Source: Raphanus sativus (Eukaryota; Streptophyta; Magnoliopsida; Brassicales; Brassicaceae). Taken from it: a DNA stretch of 64,000 bases. The stretch spans positions 6,634,001 through 6,698,000 of the forward strand of contig NC_079516.1 in NCBI RefSeq assembly GCF_000801105.2. Direction: 5' to 3'. Below, in pieces: positions 1 to 11,625 of the stretch (its first letter is position 1; each line of letters begins with the position of its first letter). The position numbers and the translations under genes were made by a program. A model generated the notes under the pieces. The model was not told the origin of the DNA. It worked only from the letters and a program-made list of their open reading frames with translations, and ran no database searches.

Positions 1-374
1 CTTGCATTTGACCAACGTATGATTTCCTTGCGTATTATGTGCCTTAGTCAAAATTAAGGAAACTTGTTCCATAGACCACTGCACTACGTCTAGTTACTGG
101 AACTCGGAGTTACTTATAGAATAGTTAGATATAAACAATGGTTCTGTACAATATTGTGATAGTTTACTCATTTTTTTTAAACCTGAAATGTTGGACGTAT
201 ATGTAAAAAAGCCTCCTGCATTGAAGTTGTTCAATTGTCCGTTCCAAATGCTTTCTGTTTCTAAGGCTGATAGCTGTATTCACATTATGCAGGCACAATT
301 GTAAACTAGTTTCCCTCCTTTTGTAGTTTAGTGTCCCTAAACATCCTTTTTCCACTAATAATTCTTGCGTCCAG

Positions 375-2164
375 GTGGCCAGTTTCCCATTTGACGATCA
401 TAATTGCCCACCGATCCATTTGATTACCTCATTTTGCCAAAGTGCATACTCGTGGTTAAAGGAGGACATAGAGAATGTTGTGGCTGTTCATTGTAAGGCG
501 GGAATGGCGAGGACAGGGCTTATGATATGTAGTCTTCTGCTGTATCTGAAGGTAAATCATTATCATAACATTGTATAAACCTTAGTCAAACACATGGAAC
601 TAATCATGTTTCTTTTTCTTGTTTAGTTTTTTCCGACTGCCGAAGAGTGTATGGACTTCTACAATCAGAAACGATGTGTGGATGCAAAAGGGCTTGTGCT
701 ACCTAGCCAAATTGTAAGTCTAGTTTTGCAAATTTTATAACTAAATCGCTCATAGAAACGTTCTTCGCTCTTCTGCTTACTATTGAGTCTACTTAATTAT
801 TATTTGTAGAGATATGTTAAATACTTTGAACGCATTTTAACCTACTTCAACGGGGAAAATCAACCAGGCCGCAAGTAAGCTGATTTATCGTATACTTCAA
901 TGCTGCATACAGTTCTGTATTGTCATGGTAAAATTTCTTTTATTTAGGTGTATGGTTAGGGGATTCCGGCTCCATAGGTGTCCCTATTGGATTAGGCCAT
1001 CCATCACCATTTCAGATCACAATGGTGAGTTGGTCGATCATTGTTTCGTGACAACTGGTATTATGCTGAGCTGATATCTTCTTGTAACTTATATGCAGGG
1101 GTTCTCTTTACCACGAAAAAGCATCCTCGAACCAAGGATTTATCGGTAGGCCACTGTCTATTGCTATCAAGTTTTCTGTTAAAGCCTTTGTGAATTTGCA
1201 TTGTATGGTTAAGTGAAACCTTCATTTGCTTTTGCAGCCTGAAGACTTTTGGTTCAGTGCCCCAAAGAAAGGGGTTATGGTCTTTGCCCTACCTGGAGAG
1301 CCAGGTCTAACAGAGTTAGCTGGGGACTTTAAAATCCATTTTCACGCCAATCAAGGAGATTTTTACTGGTTGGGAAGCTAATTCCTCGTTATCCACAAAT
1401 CCATTACCAAATACAGCTTTTTGCTTTTCTGCTTGTCTCACGGACTAGCTTTTCTGTTTTTTTTTTAATTTGTTCTCAGCTGGATGAACACAACAATGAT
1501 GGAAAACAGAGTGATTCTGAAAACCAGTGAGCTCGATGGTTTTGATAAGGTAATAATATTACTCAGCTTGACTTTGTGTGTTTGGTCCTATCCATCAATT
1601 CCTCGGTTTGAAATGGTAACATACCTTTTGTGTGTGGCCTTTGTACTAATACAGAGGAAGCTACCTTCGCCTGGATTTATGGTGGAAGTTGTTCTTGCTG
1701 ATATTGACACAACAATCCCTGCAAACCCTAGCTCTGAACCAGCATCAAAGGCACAGGAAGAATCTTCAGCAGCTAATTCTTCTCCTGCAGAGGGTGTCAC
1801 ACCGGTTCCTGAACCTAATAAAGAAACAGAGAACCCTGATAAGGACGATGTGTTCTCTGATAATGAAACAGAGTCAACGGGCCCGACCAAAACCACACCA
1901 TCAGCTTCTTCTCAAACCACAGAAGCCAAACATAGCGCAGATGAAACTTCTGCTCTAGCTCGTGCGACCGAGAAAGTGTCTATATCTGGAAACAAGGGAC
2001 CATCTCAGGCGGTGCAAGGAGCAGTTAGCAAGGCTGAAGCGACAGAGAAACCTACTGGGTCTGTGGTCAACGCGTCAAGCTCAGAGAGTAGTGAGTTCAA
2101 GGTTATGGCGGCTGATGCATCTGTGTTCTCGTTTGGAGATGAAGACGACTACGAAAGCGACTGA
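375..2164 (+). CDS. PTEN2: PTEN2-type phosphatase, 3' part (gene starts before the window)
   Basis: Lipid/protein phosphatase of the plant PTEN2 group, which acts on 3-phosphoinositides in the cytoplasm. Eight GT-AG exons are readable: 375-551, 627-713, 810-874, 948-1024, 1099-1145, 1238-1368, 1480-1549 and 1655-2164. They stay in frame and give about 387 residues. The first exon carries the C-x5-R-T P-loop HCKAGMARTG with catalytic Cys and Arg. The next exons form the end of the phosphatase domain and the C2 domain (for example GDFYCWMNTT, split across an intron). The last exon adds an acidic Ser/Thr/Glu-rich tail of roughly 150 residues ending in DEDDYESD. Bases 1-374 read as intron; the N-terminal exons lie outside. 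By context and tail it resembles Arabidopsis At3g19420 (PTEN2A). The family assignment is firm; which PTEN2 paralogue is inference. Confidence 0.93.
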
Positions 2165-2399
2165 AGAATGATGAACAAAAGAGAAGGCAGGTAGGTGTGT
2201 GTGTGTACATAAAAACAGGGAATGTTAAACCAGTCAAGTCAGAAGATGGAATCCATTCAATGTGTTGTGGTTTCTTGTTGTTACGTTGAATATGGCCTTT
2301 TTGGCTTTATACATTATGGTTCTTTTTCCTCAAAATATTACTGCACGATTGCTTACGTCTTTAATTTTGTATTGCGAAACTATTGTTTGAAATAATAAA

Positions 2400-3106
2400 A
2401 CTATGCATTATCCACCAAAAAAGAATCTAGAGGCTCATTTGATATGTTATTGAGTAATATAATCATTAATACAGACAGAAATTAAGGTTGTATTTTTTCT
2501 TGGTTTAGCCTTTATTGTTAAGAAAAGTTATTCAATTAAAACTAAAAACAGTAAAAGGTCTTCCTGGAAGAAAATAGTTTGATTCCATCTCTCTGGGAGA
2601 ATCACTTCATTAAGCGAATCAGCAATTCGCATGCTACGTTTACGTGGTAGCACACTATGTGGGTGTGAATTAATTAAAAAAAAAATTAAAGCAAAACAAT
2701 ATTATTTTTTGAAATCTTAACAATGCCTTGCTAGTATAAAACAAAATTTATTTAAAATCAAATGATCTGAGAAATATGTAACTGTTTTCTGGACTGTTCA
2801 TTTAGTATTGCATAAAAGTTAATGTATCAAGGTAAGCTAACGCATAGCCTAATGGAAGTAACTATTGCTTATTATATAATGCTTTAGGTTTGTATCTTCG
2901 GTCCATCTCATTTCCCTTTCTGATTTAACAAACTGCAGATTGTTTGGCTCCGCTACAAATGCGCTGACATGGATAGGGAGATATCAGCTTTGATGCGCTG
3001 ACAAGTATCTAATTTTGTTTCACAACCTTTTTTTTGTTATCGTGATCATATTTTACAATTTTCTCAAATCATTTATAAAAGCACAAAGGAAGAAGATTAA
3101 TATAAA
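2400..3106. other. AT-rich intergenic DNA, no gene seen
   Basis: Follows the likely polyadenylation region of the PTEN gene (AATAATAAAA near 2390). It holds a segment at about 2585-2760 with the words GCATGCTAC and GTGGTAGCACA that recurs in diverged form at about 8035-8190. No coding sequence or splice structure is apparent. Confidence 0.5.
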
Positions 3107-3748
3107 CTAGATTATGACCCGCGTTTTTGGAAACGCGGAATATTTTACGATGAAAATTTTTACTAATAACTTAACAAATATTTTGGTAACTTTTAAAGAG
3201 TGTATTTAAAATATTTTTGCATTTAAATCAGTGTTTCTAAATTCAACCCGATTGTGATTATAGCGGTTAATCTGGAGATCTGACAATTCAATTTAGGTTT
3301 TTAAAATATTCATATTAGCAAAAATCACTAAAATTCGAGACTAACCGATTGAATTGATGGATGACCAATATGTAATCTCATTTGATTTAAATTGTAATAG
3401 TTTCATAATTTGTAATCTTATAATCCAAATTTTAAAGTTCATTATTTTGCAATTTATGAAATTATGATGTTTCTACAAAATTTTAAAGAGAAAATGACAG
3501 ATATAAAATATTAAGATTAATTATTGTATTGTTTGGAAACATTGATAGTAGTATAAAATATATTGTTTGGAAAAATTGATAGTAGTAAAAAATAAGTATA
3601 TTGTTTGGAAATATGGATAGTAGTATAAAGAAAAAAACATTAATTATTTAATGTAGGTTTAACTATAAAGTATAAAGGTGTATTTAATTTAAAAACTTAC
3701 AAAATAAATGTTAGGTCAAACATAATGTTTCTGTTTTAATAAGATAGA
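3107..3748 (-). mobile_element. Short non-autonomous Helitron
   Basis: Read on the minus strand the element starts TCTATCTTATTAAAAC (at 3748) and ends with a GC-rich hairpin (CGCGTTTCC..AAACGCGG) a few bases before CTAG (3110-3107). It sits between host A (3106) and T (3749), the Helitron insertion rule. The body is the same family as 58622-59268 and as the inner element 16580-24923. It has no coding capacity. Confidence 0.85.
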
Positions 3749-3751
3749 TTC

Positions 3752-4185
3752 ACATTTCATTCAGTTCAAGAATAATTAAAATACATTTATATCATTAAAT
3801 AATTTCTATAGGGAAAGCTTTCTCAACGATATTATTGTTACAGAAAAGAAAAGAAAACCGTGTTACAAATTTTATTAAGTTATAATATTATAGTTACCAC
3901 TTAGCATATTGGATAGTGGTAGTAATAAAGTTTAGAGCAAATAAACGTCTATCTCTTATCATGATCGGATTATACAATTTTCTCAAATCATTTGATTATT
4001 GAAGCACAAAAGAAAGAGATACATACAAATTCAAATTTAATTTAGTTCAAGAATAATTAAATTACATTTATATCATTACATATTTCTTTAAGGAAAGCTT
4101 TCTCAATGATATTATTATTACAGAAAAAATCATGTTGCAAATTTATAGTTATAAGATTATAGTTACCACTTAGCATATTGTATAG
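3752..4185. repeat. Direct duplication behind the root-cap gene
   Basis: Two diverged copies, about 3752-3960 and 4027-4230, share a start near TTCAAGAATAATTAAA, a middle GGAAAGCTTTCTCAA and an end CGTCTATCTCTT. The right copy contains the last codons and stop of the root-cap gene. The left copy is therefore a duplicated gene tail and 3' flank. The Helitron at 3107-3748 lies immediately to its left. Confidence 0.7.
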
Positions 4186-4223
4186 TGGTAGTACGTGTGA
4201 TAAGGTTTAAAGCAAAGAAACGT

Positions 4224-6571
4224 CTATCTCTTGCAGACAACTCCCTTGCCACCTACGCCACTGGCACAACTCATCTCAGGGAGCTCCATTTTGCTCCAGC
4301 CACCGTTTCTGTCTCCGTTACCGGTAAACCTCGCGGCAGAGCAGTCAGGTGCAAAAAGTCCGGTAGTCTGGAATTCCCTGTCACCACCCATCACAGGCAT
4401 GTGGACTCCAATCTTGACTCGGCTAACGTAGTTAGGCCTATAAGTCTGTCCTAAAACTCCGTCGACATTGTCGCTGAGATCTTGGAACTTGAAGCCTAAG
4501 TCGAGATGAGCTAGACAGTCATCTTCTTTTACGTCGTACCCATGGATTCTTGAATCTTCCATAGTTATTGACACCACTCTTGCTGTTATTTTAAGCAAGC
4601 CCTCTATTTCGACCTGAATATATAAATGTATATATGTACACCAAGTTATTAATGGATTACTATCAGGAATTTAAATTAGAACATATCTCTATTTTTTTAT
4701 GTTTTTGATATTGTAATTTTTTAAAATGATCAACTATAATTAACAACTATTCACATAAATATACTTGAAACAACAAAATATTTGTTTTTCCTTGTTAATT
4801 AAGATATATAAATTTTTGTAGTTTGTTCCTTTTTAAGTTTAAGTGACTTGTCGCTAAAGTAATGTCTTAGGGCGTACCTCGATATTGTTAGTGTCAGCGT
4901 TGACTCGTTTAACCGAGACCTGAGGGTATACACCTGGAGAAGAAGTCCATGTGGCACCGTCTAGCTGAGGAAGCGAGATAACGTTTCCGTCGAATGAGGC
5001 GGAGATACGGTCAACTGAATCGTCCCACGTGGCGGTTTTGAGAGCTCCGACGTAGAAACGGTGAGTGCCAAAGAGGATAGCAATGGATTGGACCCATGTG
5101 AAGTCACGTGCCATACCAGGCCTACGTTTACCGATGAAATGTGCGTTGATGTGAAGGTTAGGATCGGAGATGAGGCAGAAGTTGGAGTCTTTCTTGCCGT
5201 GGAAATAAAAGGTGAGACCGTCTCCTCCGATGAAACGTGGGTCTTGGCAAACAGATCCTGGCTTGTCACAATCTGTATATATCACAAGGTATCATGATTT
5301 AGCATGTATTACGTTAGTACATAACTAAATAACAAATTAAGGAGTACAATTAAGGAGGATGGAGAGGACATACTGCAAAGAGGTTTGCAAGTGACGCAAT
5401 CGACTTCACAAGAACGGGGACAAGCGGCGGGGCAACTGTATTCGACTCCATAACAAGGAGAGCCCTTCTTCTTACACCTCGCCCTTCTGACTCCTGCGCC
5501 TGCCTCCCCGTCTGATGGTGGGGTTGGAGTAGGAGAAGATGGAGGAACGTAAGGAGGAGAGTTTGGAGCACTTGGAACAGGGACGGAAGGAGAAGGAGTT
5601 GCGGGAGTAGACCCTGGAGGAGTTGGGGATGATGGAGGTGTGGGAGTGGGACTTGGAACGGAGGGAGTAGGGGTTGCTGGTGGGGAATATGGAGGGACTG
5701 GTGGGGTGGGAGTATCAGGGCTTGGGACGGATGGGGTAGGAGGAGTGGGAGTGACGTCGGGAGGACTTGGTACAGCCGGTGTAGGAGGAGTGGGAGTAAC
5801 ATCAGGAGGGGTTGGCACAGCTGGTGTGGGAGAAGGAGGTGGTGGTGAAGAAGGTGGAGTAGGACTTGGCACAGCTGGTGTGGGAGAAGGAGGTGGTGGT
5901 GAAGATGGTGGAGTAGGACTTGGCACTGCCGGTGTAGGAGACGGAGGTGGTGGTGAAACTGGTGGAGTAGGAATTGGAACAGACGGTGTAGGAGTAGGAG
6001 GTGGTGGTGAAACTGGCGGAACAGGAGCCGGAGGAGGTGGCGAAACTGGCGGAACAGGTGCTGGAGGCATAGGAGTGGGAGTAGGATAAGGAGTAGGCGT
6101 GACTGGAGGTGGTGGTGAAACTGGCGGAACAGGAGCCGGAGGTGGAGGTGAAACTGGCGGAACAGGAGCCGGAGGAGGTGGTGAAACTGGCGGAACAGGT
6201 GCCGGAGGCATAGGAGTGGGAGTAGGATAAGAAGGAGTAGGCGTGACTGGAGGTGGTGGTGAGACTGGTGGAACAGGAACCGGAGGTGGTGGTGAAACAG
6301 GTGGAACCGGAGCAGGAGGAGTGTCTCCGCCATCATCCCCGGGGGAAGAAGGACCACATATGGGCTTGCAAGAAACACATTCGACATGACAAGTGTCGGG
6401 GCAGAACTTGGGACAAACATGTTCTAAGTTGTAACAATGTTTGTACTTCTTGATCTTACAAGTTGCATGGCTTGGCTTAGTCAAGCCAGGGGGTTGAGCC
6501 ATAGTTAGTACGAGGGATGCAAGGAGTATGCATCCCAACATTTGGAGTGTCGTGTGTTTGGCTAGATCCAT
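4224..6571 (-). CDS. Secreted proline-rich protein with root-cap (LEA-related) domain
   Basis: Three GT-AG exons on the minus strand, 6571-5374, 5272-4878 and 4613-4224, give about 660 residues. ATG at 6571 starts a signal peptide with likely cleavage near A25/Q26. Next comes a cysteine-rich block (CYNLEHVCPKFCPDTC...), then roughly 280 residues of Pro/Ser/Thr/Val repeats with many VSPPPP and SPTPAVPSP units like extensin or hydroxyproline-rich wall proteins. A second copy of the cysteine block follows (CYGVEYSCPAACPRSC...). The C-terminal half matches the Root_cap family: FIGGDGLTFYFHGKKD, then DDCLAHLDLGFKFQDLSDNV. Such proteins are found in root cap and secreted tissues; the precise role is unknown. 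Position next to PTEN2 resembles At3g19430. Gly-rich and Leu-rich reading frames over exon 1 are shadows of the repeats. Confidence 0.9.
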
Positions 6572-6694
6572 TGCCAAACTTGACAGAAGATTTTAAAATA
6601 CGTGTTTCTTTATTCACTCGTTGTGTGTGTTAGGATTTATTGTTTTGATGGTATGAAATTATGAATGATGGTGTAGTTCAATTGCTATGATTAG

Positions 6695-6704
6695 GTTTAT
6701 ATAG
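6695..6704 (-). promoter_or_regulatory. Probable TATA box of the root-cap gene
   Basis: Minus-strand CTATATAAAC lies about 125 bp upstream of the ATG at 6571, a suitable place for a TATA box with a 5' UTR of roughly 90-100 nt. It is seen only as a motif match. Confidence 0.5.
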
Positions 6705-7245
6705 ATAGAAATGTTGAATTTTTAAATACCAAGTTGAGGTCTTTTTTTATTACTTCTATCAAGGGTTCCTAAAACTATGGAGTATTGCTTACCTTTTGGG
6801 ATAGCTACGCAATTTAACGAATATTAACACCTTTATACGGTGCACAAACAAGACTATATTCTACACATACGTGCTTCAGAATTTTTATTAATCGCAAAAA
6901 TGTTTCTAAATGTGAATTAGTATGTTAAAACTTTCATAATATAATTGAGATTAAGTTGAATGTTTCTAATAAATCCAGCCAATGGAGGTGGATTTCAAAA
7001 AAGAGGACAAAATTTTAGCATAGTCTTTTTTGAACCTTCTTTTGTTCTATAGTTATACAGTATATTGGTAAGTCGAGGAGCTGTCATCGATGATGATCTA
7101 ACTAAATTTCTAGAAAAATATCAAATATTATGTATCGTATAAATGATCATTAATTTAGTTAACAATTAAGGAATTAGAAAAGGGTTTGTTAAAAGTTAGA
7201 AACTATATGTACAGTGTCAGCGTCAACCATCAAGTTCCGCATACA

Positions 7246-7868
7246 TCTATCTAAATTATTAAAACTAAAGTACATTTTGTACTTAATCCTAAGTTTTCCT
7301 CAATATTTACCATTCTATGCCACTAGAATTAAAACACAATCGTTTAACACATCTTAACCCATTATTTTGCTTTCTATAAATCGACAAAAGAAAAATGATT
7401 GCTTAGCCCAATATAATATCAGTTCCCTTTTTATTCGGCTTACTGTCTACGTTTACAATTACTGGACTTTAGGTAAATCTCTTTTAGTATTTGTTATAAT
7501 GGGCCATTAAGTCAATTTGATTGAGCAAAAGTTAGACACACCAGACATACTTGATCGATTTTATTAAAATATACTGTTTTGGTGATAAAGAGATAATTTT
7601 GTGCTTTTCTGTCAATAAAGACTTATTTATGACTAAACCATTATTTAAAGTCAGATCCAGTAGAAGATTAATTTATAAATCATAAATACTAAAATTTTGA
7701 TATTTAATTAATTCTGGTTCGGGTTTGATACTTCTTTTTGGATCGGAATCGATTCGATCTTTTGGATTCGGATTTTTTGTCCAACTCCAATACTAACATG
7801 AAAAATAACATAATTTATGTAAATATACGAAAACATACATCCGCACGGGCGTGCGAATCAAAATCTAG
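7246..7868 (+). mobile_element. Short non-autonomous Helitron
   Basis: Starts TCTATCTAAATTATTAAAAC after host A (7245) and ends with hairpin CGCACGGGCGTGCG followed by AATCAAAATCTAG, then T. A subterminal palindrome AGTACATTTTGTACT follows the 5' end, as in Arabidopsis ATREP-type Helitrons. No open reading frame of note. Confidence 0.8.
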
Positions 7869-10109
7869 TATTAATTAAACTAGGCAATCGATGCAAACTG
7901 CAAAGTATATGGATATCTACCAAATGGTTAGAAAGAGTTTCGATTCCACTTTATGCAATTACTAAGTTATACATTATTGAGTATTATAAATGCGATACAT
8001 ATTAACTATACGTATCGGTACAGACAAGTTTATGGGGGAATCACTTACCTATGAAGTGATCTGCATGCTACTTTTGTGTGGTAGCACATTTTTGCTGATA
8101 CTCATATAACGTTAAAATAAATAAAAAGATAAACTTAGTAGTAATTAAGTGAAGCAATTCTTTGCTAGTTGTAAAAAAATTCATATCGAATTTATATTAT
8201 TGGCTTATTGGTTTATCCCTGCTAAATTTTTTTTGTCAGCAAATAAATTTATTAAAATGTAATTAACATTAATTAGTTTATCTGTATAAAGACGAGGACA
8301 TTAGAGAGGAGAGCATTTGACTTTTGGGGGGATCACATGATGAAAACGACAATGATAAGTTAAGCCATAACAACACCTTTACAGCTATGTTTTCTTTTTC
8401 TACATTGTCTTCTATTTGAAGAAAACCTAGAAATAATGTAATTCTCTGTTAGCGTTAACATATCGTCAAAATTAATACTACTAGTAGTTTGTTTCTAAAT
8501 AATGAAGCTTTTATATGTAATTCACTTGGCATGCTTTCGACTTTTTGTTTCAAGGAGGCACCGACTACAAGTCTAATTTAACTATATAGTATATATTTTT
8601 ATTTGCCCTGCAATATACAATGCCCTGCAATATTTATTTGAATTTGAGATTTTAAGATCGAAAGAATAATCAAAGCTTAAAACCTATATTTTACTGTAAA
8701 ACCCATACGAAACCTAGATTTTAAGATATTAGTTTCCATTGTATAGATCTAAGCCACTTACTCGAAGTATTTTTGTTTTGTTGTTGTTGACCCTTTTGGC
8801 TATGTTAGTTGCTACGACTACGAACTTGCTCAGCAGCTGTTTCAGTCGCAAAAGGTATGTACCAATGTACTTTAGTTTTTTTCCTCCTCAGTTTCCATGG
8901 CCCTTTGTTTTTTTAAAGGATGCATGCAATGCTTTTTGTGTCGGGGGATATGAAAACCCAATTACCAAGAAAATCTGGGAATTTAGTGACACATCTTAAA
9001 ACTTACAATGTTGATTTAAACAGGGTATTGTGATTGAATTTGAAGAGAATATGCTTCAAGTGGATTGTTATTTGTGATCTCGAGTTTAGATTTCCGAAGG
9101 TTGCATAACTTGGTCATGTCAAGTAACAGCCAACACCTCTTTTTATGGCTTGCTATAAATTATTTGGTATGCCATCAACGTAAAGCTAAATATGGACTAC
9201 CAACGAGTTGTTGATCTAGTAGAAAATAAGTGTTTAGTAGGCACTCCACAACTCGGATTCAATTCTCGTTAGAAAAAATCATTTACATTGTTTGGGTTCC
9301 TGTCAAAGAGATGAAACCATATTTTTTCGACAAAAAAAGAAGCTAAATATGGACTAGCGTTAACAGCATCATAGATCTCTAAATCACAGATTTGATATGA
9401 TTGATCTTTCACTAGCTCCTTTTCTTCTGTTTTCTTATTCTTATGAAAAGAAATTTTCTTCACAAGTTACTTGTGTGTTCATCTTTGCAAATGACTTTAG
9501 AGTCCCATATGTGTATAATATCTGCCTAAAGCCGGATAGAACGGAAGATATCAGCGTTGCCTGTTGGGAAAGACCTAATTATAAGGTTTTTCCAGCGATC
9601 ATACAATTTATCCTTCTAATTTATCTTACTTAGAAAGTCTTTTCCAAGAAGTAGTCTAGTTGGGAAAGACCTAATTAGAAGCTGAATCTATGGAAGATAT
9701 GATCACTGGAAGACTGGTGATAGTAATGATTCAGAAGGAAGATGTGGGAAACTACTACTAAACTGCTATGATGAACAGGATATGAACACGTTGACTCATT
9801 ATAGATGAATCCAACACTAATAAGTTTATGTTGTTTGGGGTAAGGTAAGGCACGACGGTAGAAAGGGATATACATCTCGTATATGTCACTGTTCTGAAGG
9901 AGACAACACCAGTTATTAGCTAACCCAGTACTCTGTAAGAGAGTATACATGGCAGTTCAAACTTCTGATGAAATACCACATCTAAAAGTTACCACTTGTT
10001 GACGATATACAGGAGATGATATATATATATATTAGATCAAAGAAATCCAAAGGACATGACAAAGATAAATTAAAAAAAACAAAAAAAAATTTGTATGTAG
10101 CTTAATTAC
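7869..10109. other. Intergenic DNA without a supported gene
   Basis: Contains the second copy (about 8035-8190) of the repeat at 2585-2760. At 8742-8850 a short frame reads like a hydrophobic segment followed by a possible splice donor (AAAAG/GTATGT), but it has no ATG in place and no recognisable partner exon. A 91-codon minus frame at 9950-9675 has no recognised similarity. Nothing here is strong enough to call. Confidence 0.5.
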
Positions 10110-11216
10110 CTAGTCACCTCTATTTTTTTTTTCTTTTGCAACCATGCTTTGAGGAATTTGAATCAAACTTGGAGCATAATCAAGAACAATTGGTCCGAAT
10201 TGCACTTCTACATAGTCCATTAGTTTGACTATATTATCTTCCTCCCCAGCAACGTATACTAACTTTTTCATCGTGGTATTGAGGTCGAGTACACATGTCT
10301 CACAACATAGGGCGACTTTCTTTTCCTCGTTGAGCAGAAAACGAGTTCTAGTAACCCAAATATCACGTCTGGCGTTATTTACTGTTAAGATCTTTCTCCA
10401 CGACAACTCATTAGTCCCATCAATTTTATTACTCACCCATATATCTTTCCCCCGTGTATTTTTGCGTTGTAGTAACACTGCAAGCTTCTCTTCACTAACA
10501 ACTGATAGAGCCGCATCTCGAAAACAACCTAAAGGACAGTTAAAAGGTAGACTCAGACGTCCAAACCTCTCTGTTGTATAATCAAAACTAACTAAGAACA
10601 TGTCGAGTTGTTCATCTTTACTATCCGAAGCAAACCAATAAGTCTTTCCCTTCAAAGACACGTATGTACTGGTATACAGTAATAGGAAGTCCTTAATCAC
10701 ATCAAGAATCCTCCATGAATTAGAATTAACCTCGTATATTGCAAATTCATGTACAGAATCCCCACGGCTCAATATTTTGTAGCTACTTTCTTGGTAGGAT
10801 CCGAGAGCATATGTGTAGCTTCCATTAAATGGTTGGATCCACCTGGTCCCACCAGTACACGGGTTCCAAAGCATGATTCTAGCATCTTTATCGAAGGTAC
10901 ATAACAATAAACCGTCGCAGTGAAAGACTGTGCTGACTTGATTTGAGTAATCGAGTAGGCTACACGCACCTTTAAACTCTAAAGATGGGGTTCCATGGAG
11001 ATTGAGGCTCATCAAACAGATTTTGAATTCCTTTGTCACCGTTAAAACAAAAGACTGTTTAGGTGCTTTATGGAAGTGCTTTCTTGCGAATTCCTTATCG
11101 TTGAATAAACCGTTCCACCGTTTGCAAGAAGATCGTAACCGTTTCAGAGATATGGCTGGAACTCTGCACAGTATCTCTTCGACCAAATCCCATGGAAGGT
11201 CCGACATCATCGTCAT
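10110..11216 (-). CDS. F-box protein with FBA-type associated domain
   Basis: Single-exon gene of 368 residues starting at ATG 11216. The N-terminus SDLPWDLVEEILCRVP begins a standard F-box of about 45 residues, which binds SKP1 in an SCF ubiquitin ligase. The rest follows the F-box-associated (FBA) beta-propeller-like layout of the large Brassicaceae family: a CDGLLLC motif near residue 100, then LWNPCTGGTRWIQP, then a Trp/Ser-containing middle (NSNSWRILD). The substrate cannot be inferred. The gene ends in a Lys-rich tail (VAKEKKNRGD). It could correspond to one of the F-box genes near At3g19410 or At3g19470, but this family is too large and similar for a confident match. The frame is intact, so no sign of decay. 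Confidence 0.9.
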   Translation of the reverse strand: MTMMSDLPWDLVEEILCRVPAISLKRLRSSCKRWNGLFNDKEFARKHFHKAPKQSFVLTVTKEFKICLMSLNLHGTPSLEFKGACSLLDYSNQVSTVFHCDGLLLCTFDKDARIMLWNPCTGGTRWIQPFNGSYTYALGSYQESSYKILSRGDSVHEFAIYEVNSNSWRILDVIKDFLLLYTSTYVSLKGKTYWFASDSKDEQLDMFLVSFDYTTERFGRLSLPFNCPLGCFRDAALSVVSEEKLAVLLQRKNTRGKDIWVSNKIDGTNELSWRKILTVNNARRDIWVTRTRFLLNEEKKVALCCETCVLDLNTTMKKLVYVAGEEDNIVKLMDYVEVQFGPIVLDYAPSLIQIPQSMVAKEKKNRGD

Positions 11217-11625
11217 TGTGATCTCCCAAGAAAGAAAGTGGCGGTGGCTTTTTAAGTCTTTTCTTTTTGGTAAAGGGTTTTTAAGTCAAATCTAGGGTTT
11301 TGGCAAAACTTTAGTAGTACCGTTGGTATCATGATATTATGCTCAAGAAAGGTGAGAGGTTCGAATCCTTGTAGTAGTATTATTTAAGTTTTTTATTCAT
11401 TGTAAATTTAATTTCTACTCTATTACTATTTCTTAATTAATAAAATTTCCAATCTAAAAGCATTATGAGTTTGACACCAAAAGAAACACAAAGAAGATAA
11501 GCATAAACCTAAGTAGCAGCGACCCACGAGCGATTGATGGCAGTTGTTCCGGTAAGAGTTGCCTAAAAACAGCTGTGACAATATCTGTCTTTGGCTGATA
11601 ATTCGCTTCAAAGTAATTCGAGCTA

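Noticed and set aside
5350..6420. Long Leu/His-rich frame on the minus strand and Gly-rich frame on the plus strand (5640-6089)
   Set aside because: Both are other-frame shadows of the proline repeat exon of the root-cap gene.
8739..8999. 86-codon frame starting with a hydrophobic segment
   Set aside because: It has no ATG at its start, no recognised family and no convincing second exon, so a gene cannot be supported.
9675..9950. 91-codon minus-strand frame
   Set aside because: No family motif, no neighbours with matching exons, ordinary length for chance in this DNA.
11308..11372. tRNA or SINE head: box-B-like GGTTCGAATCC at 11357-11367
   Set aside because: No cloverleaf with matching arms and no clear box A or SINE tail; could be a worn SINE but not supportable.
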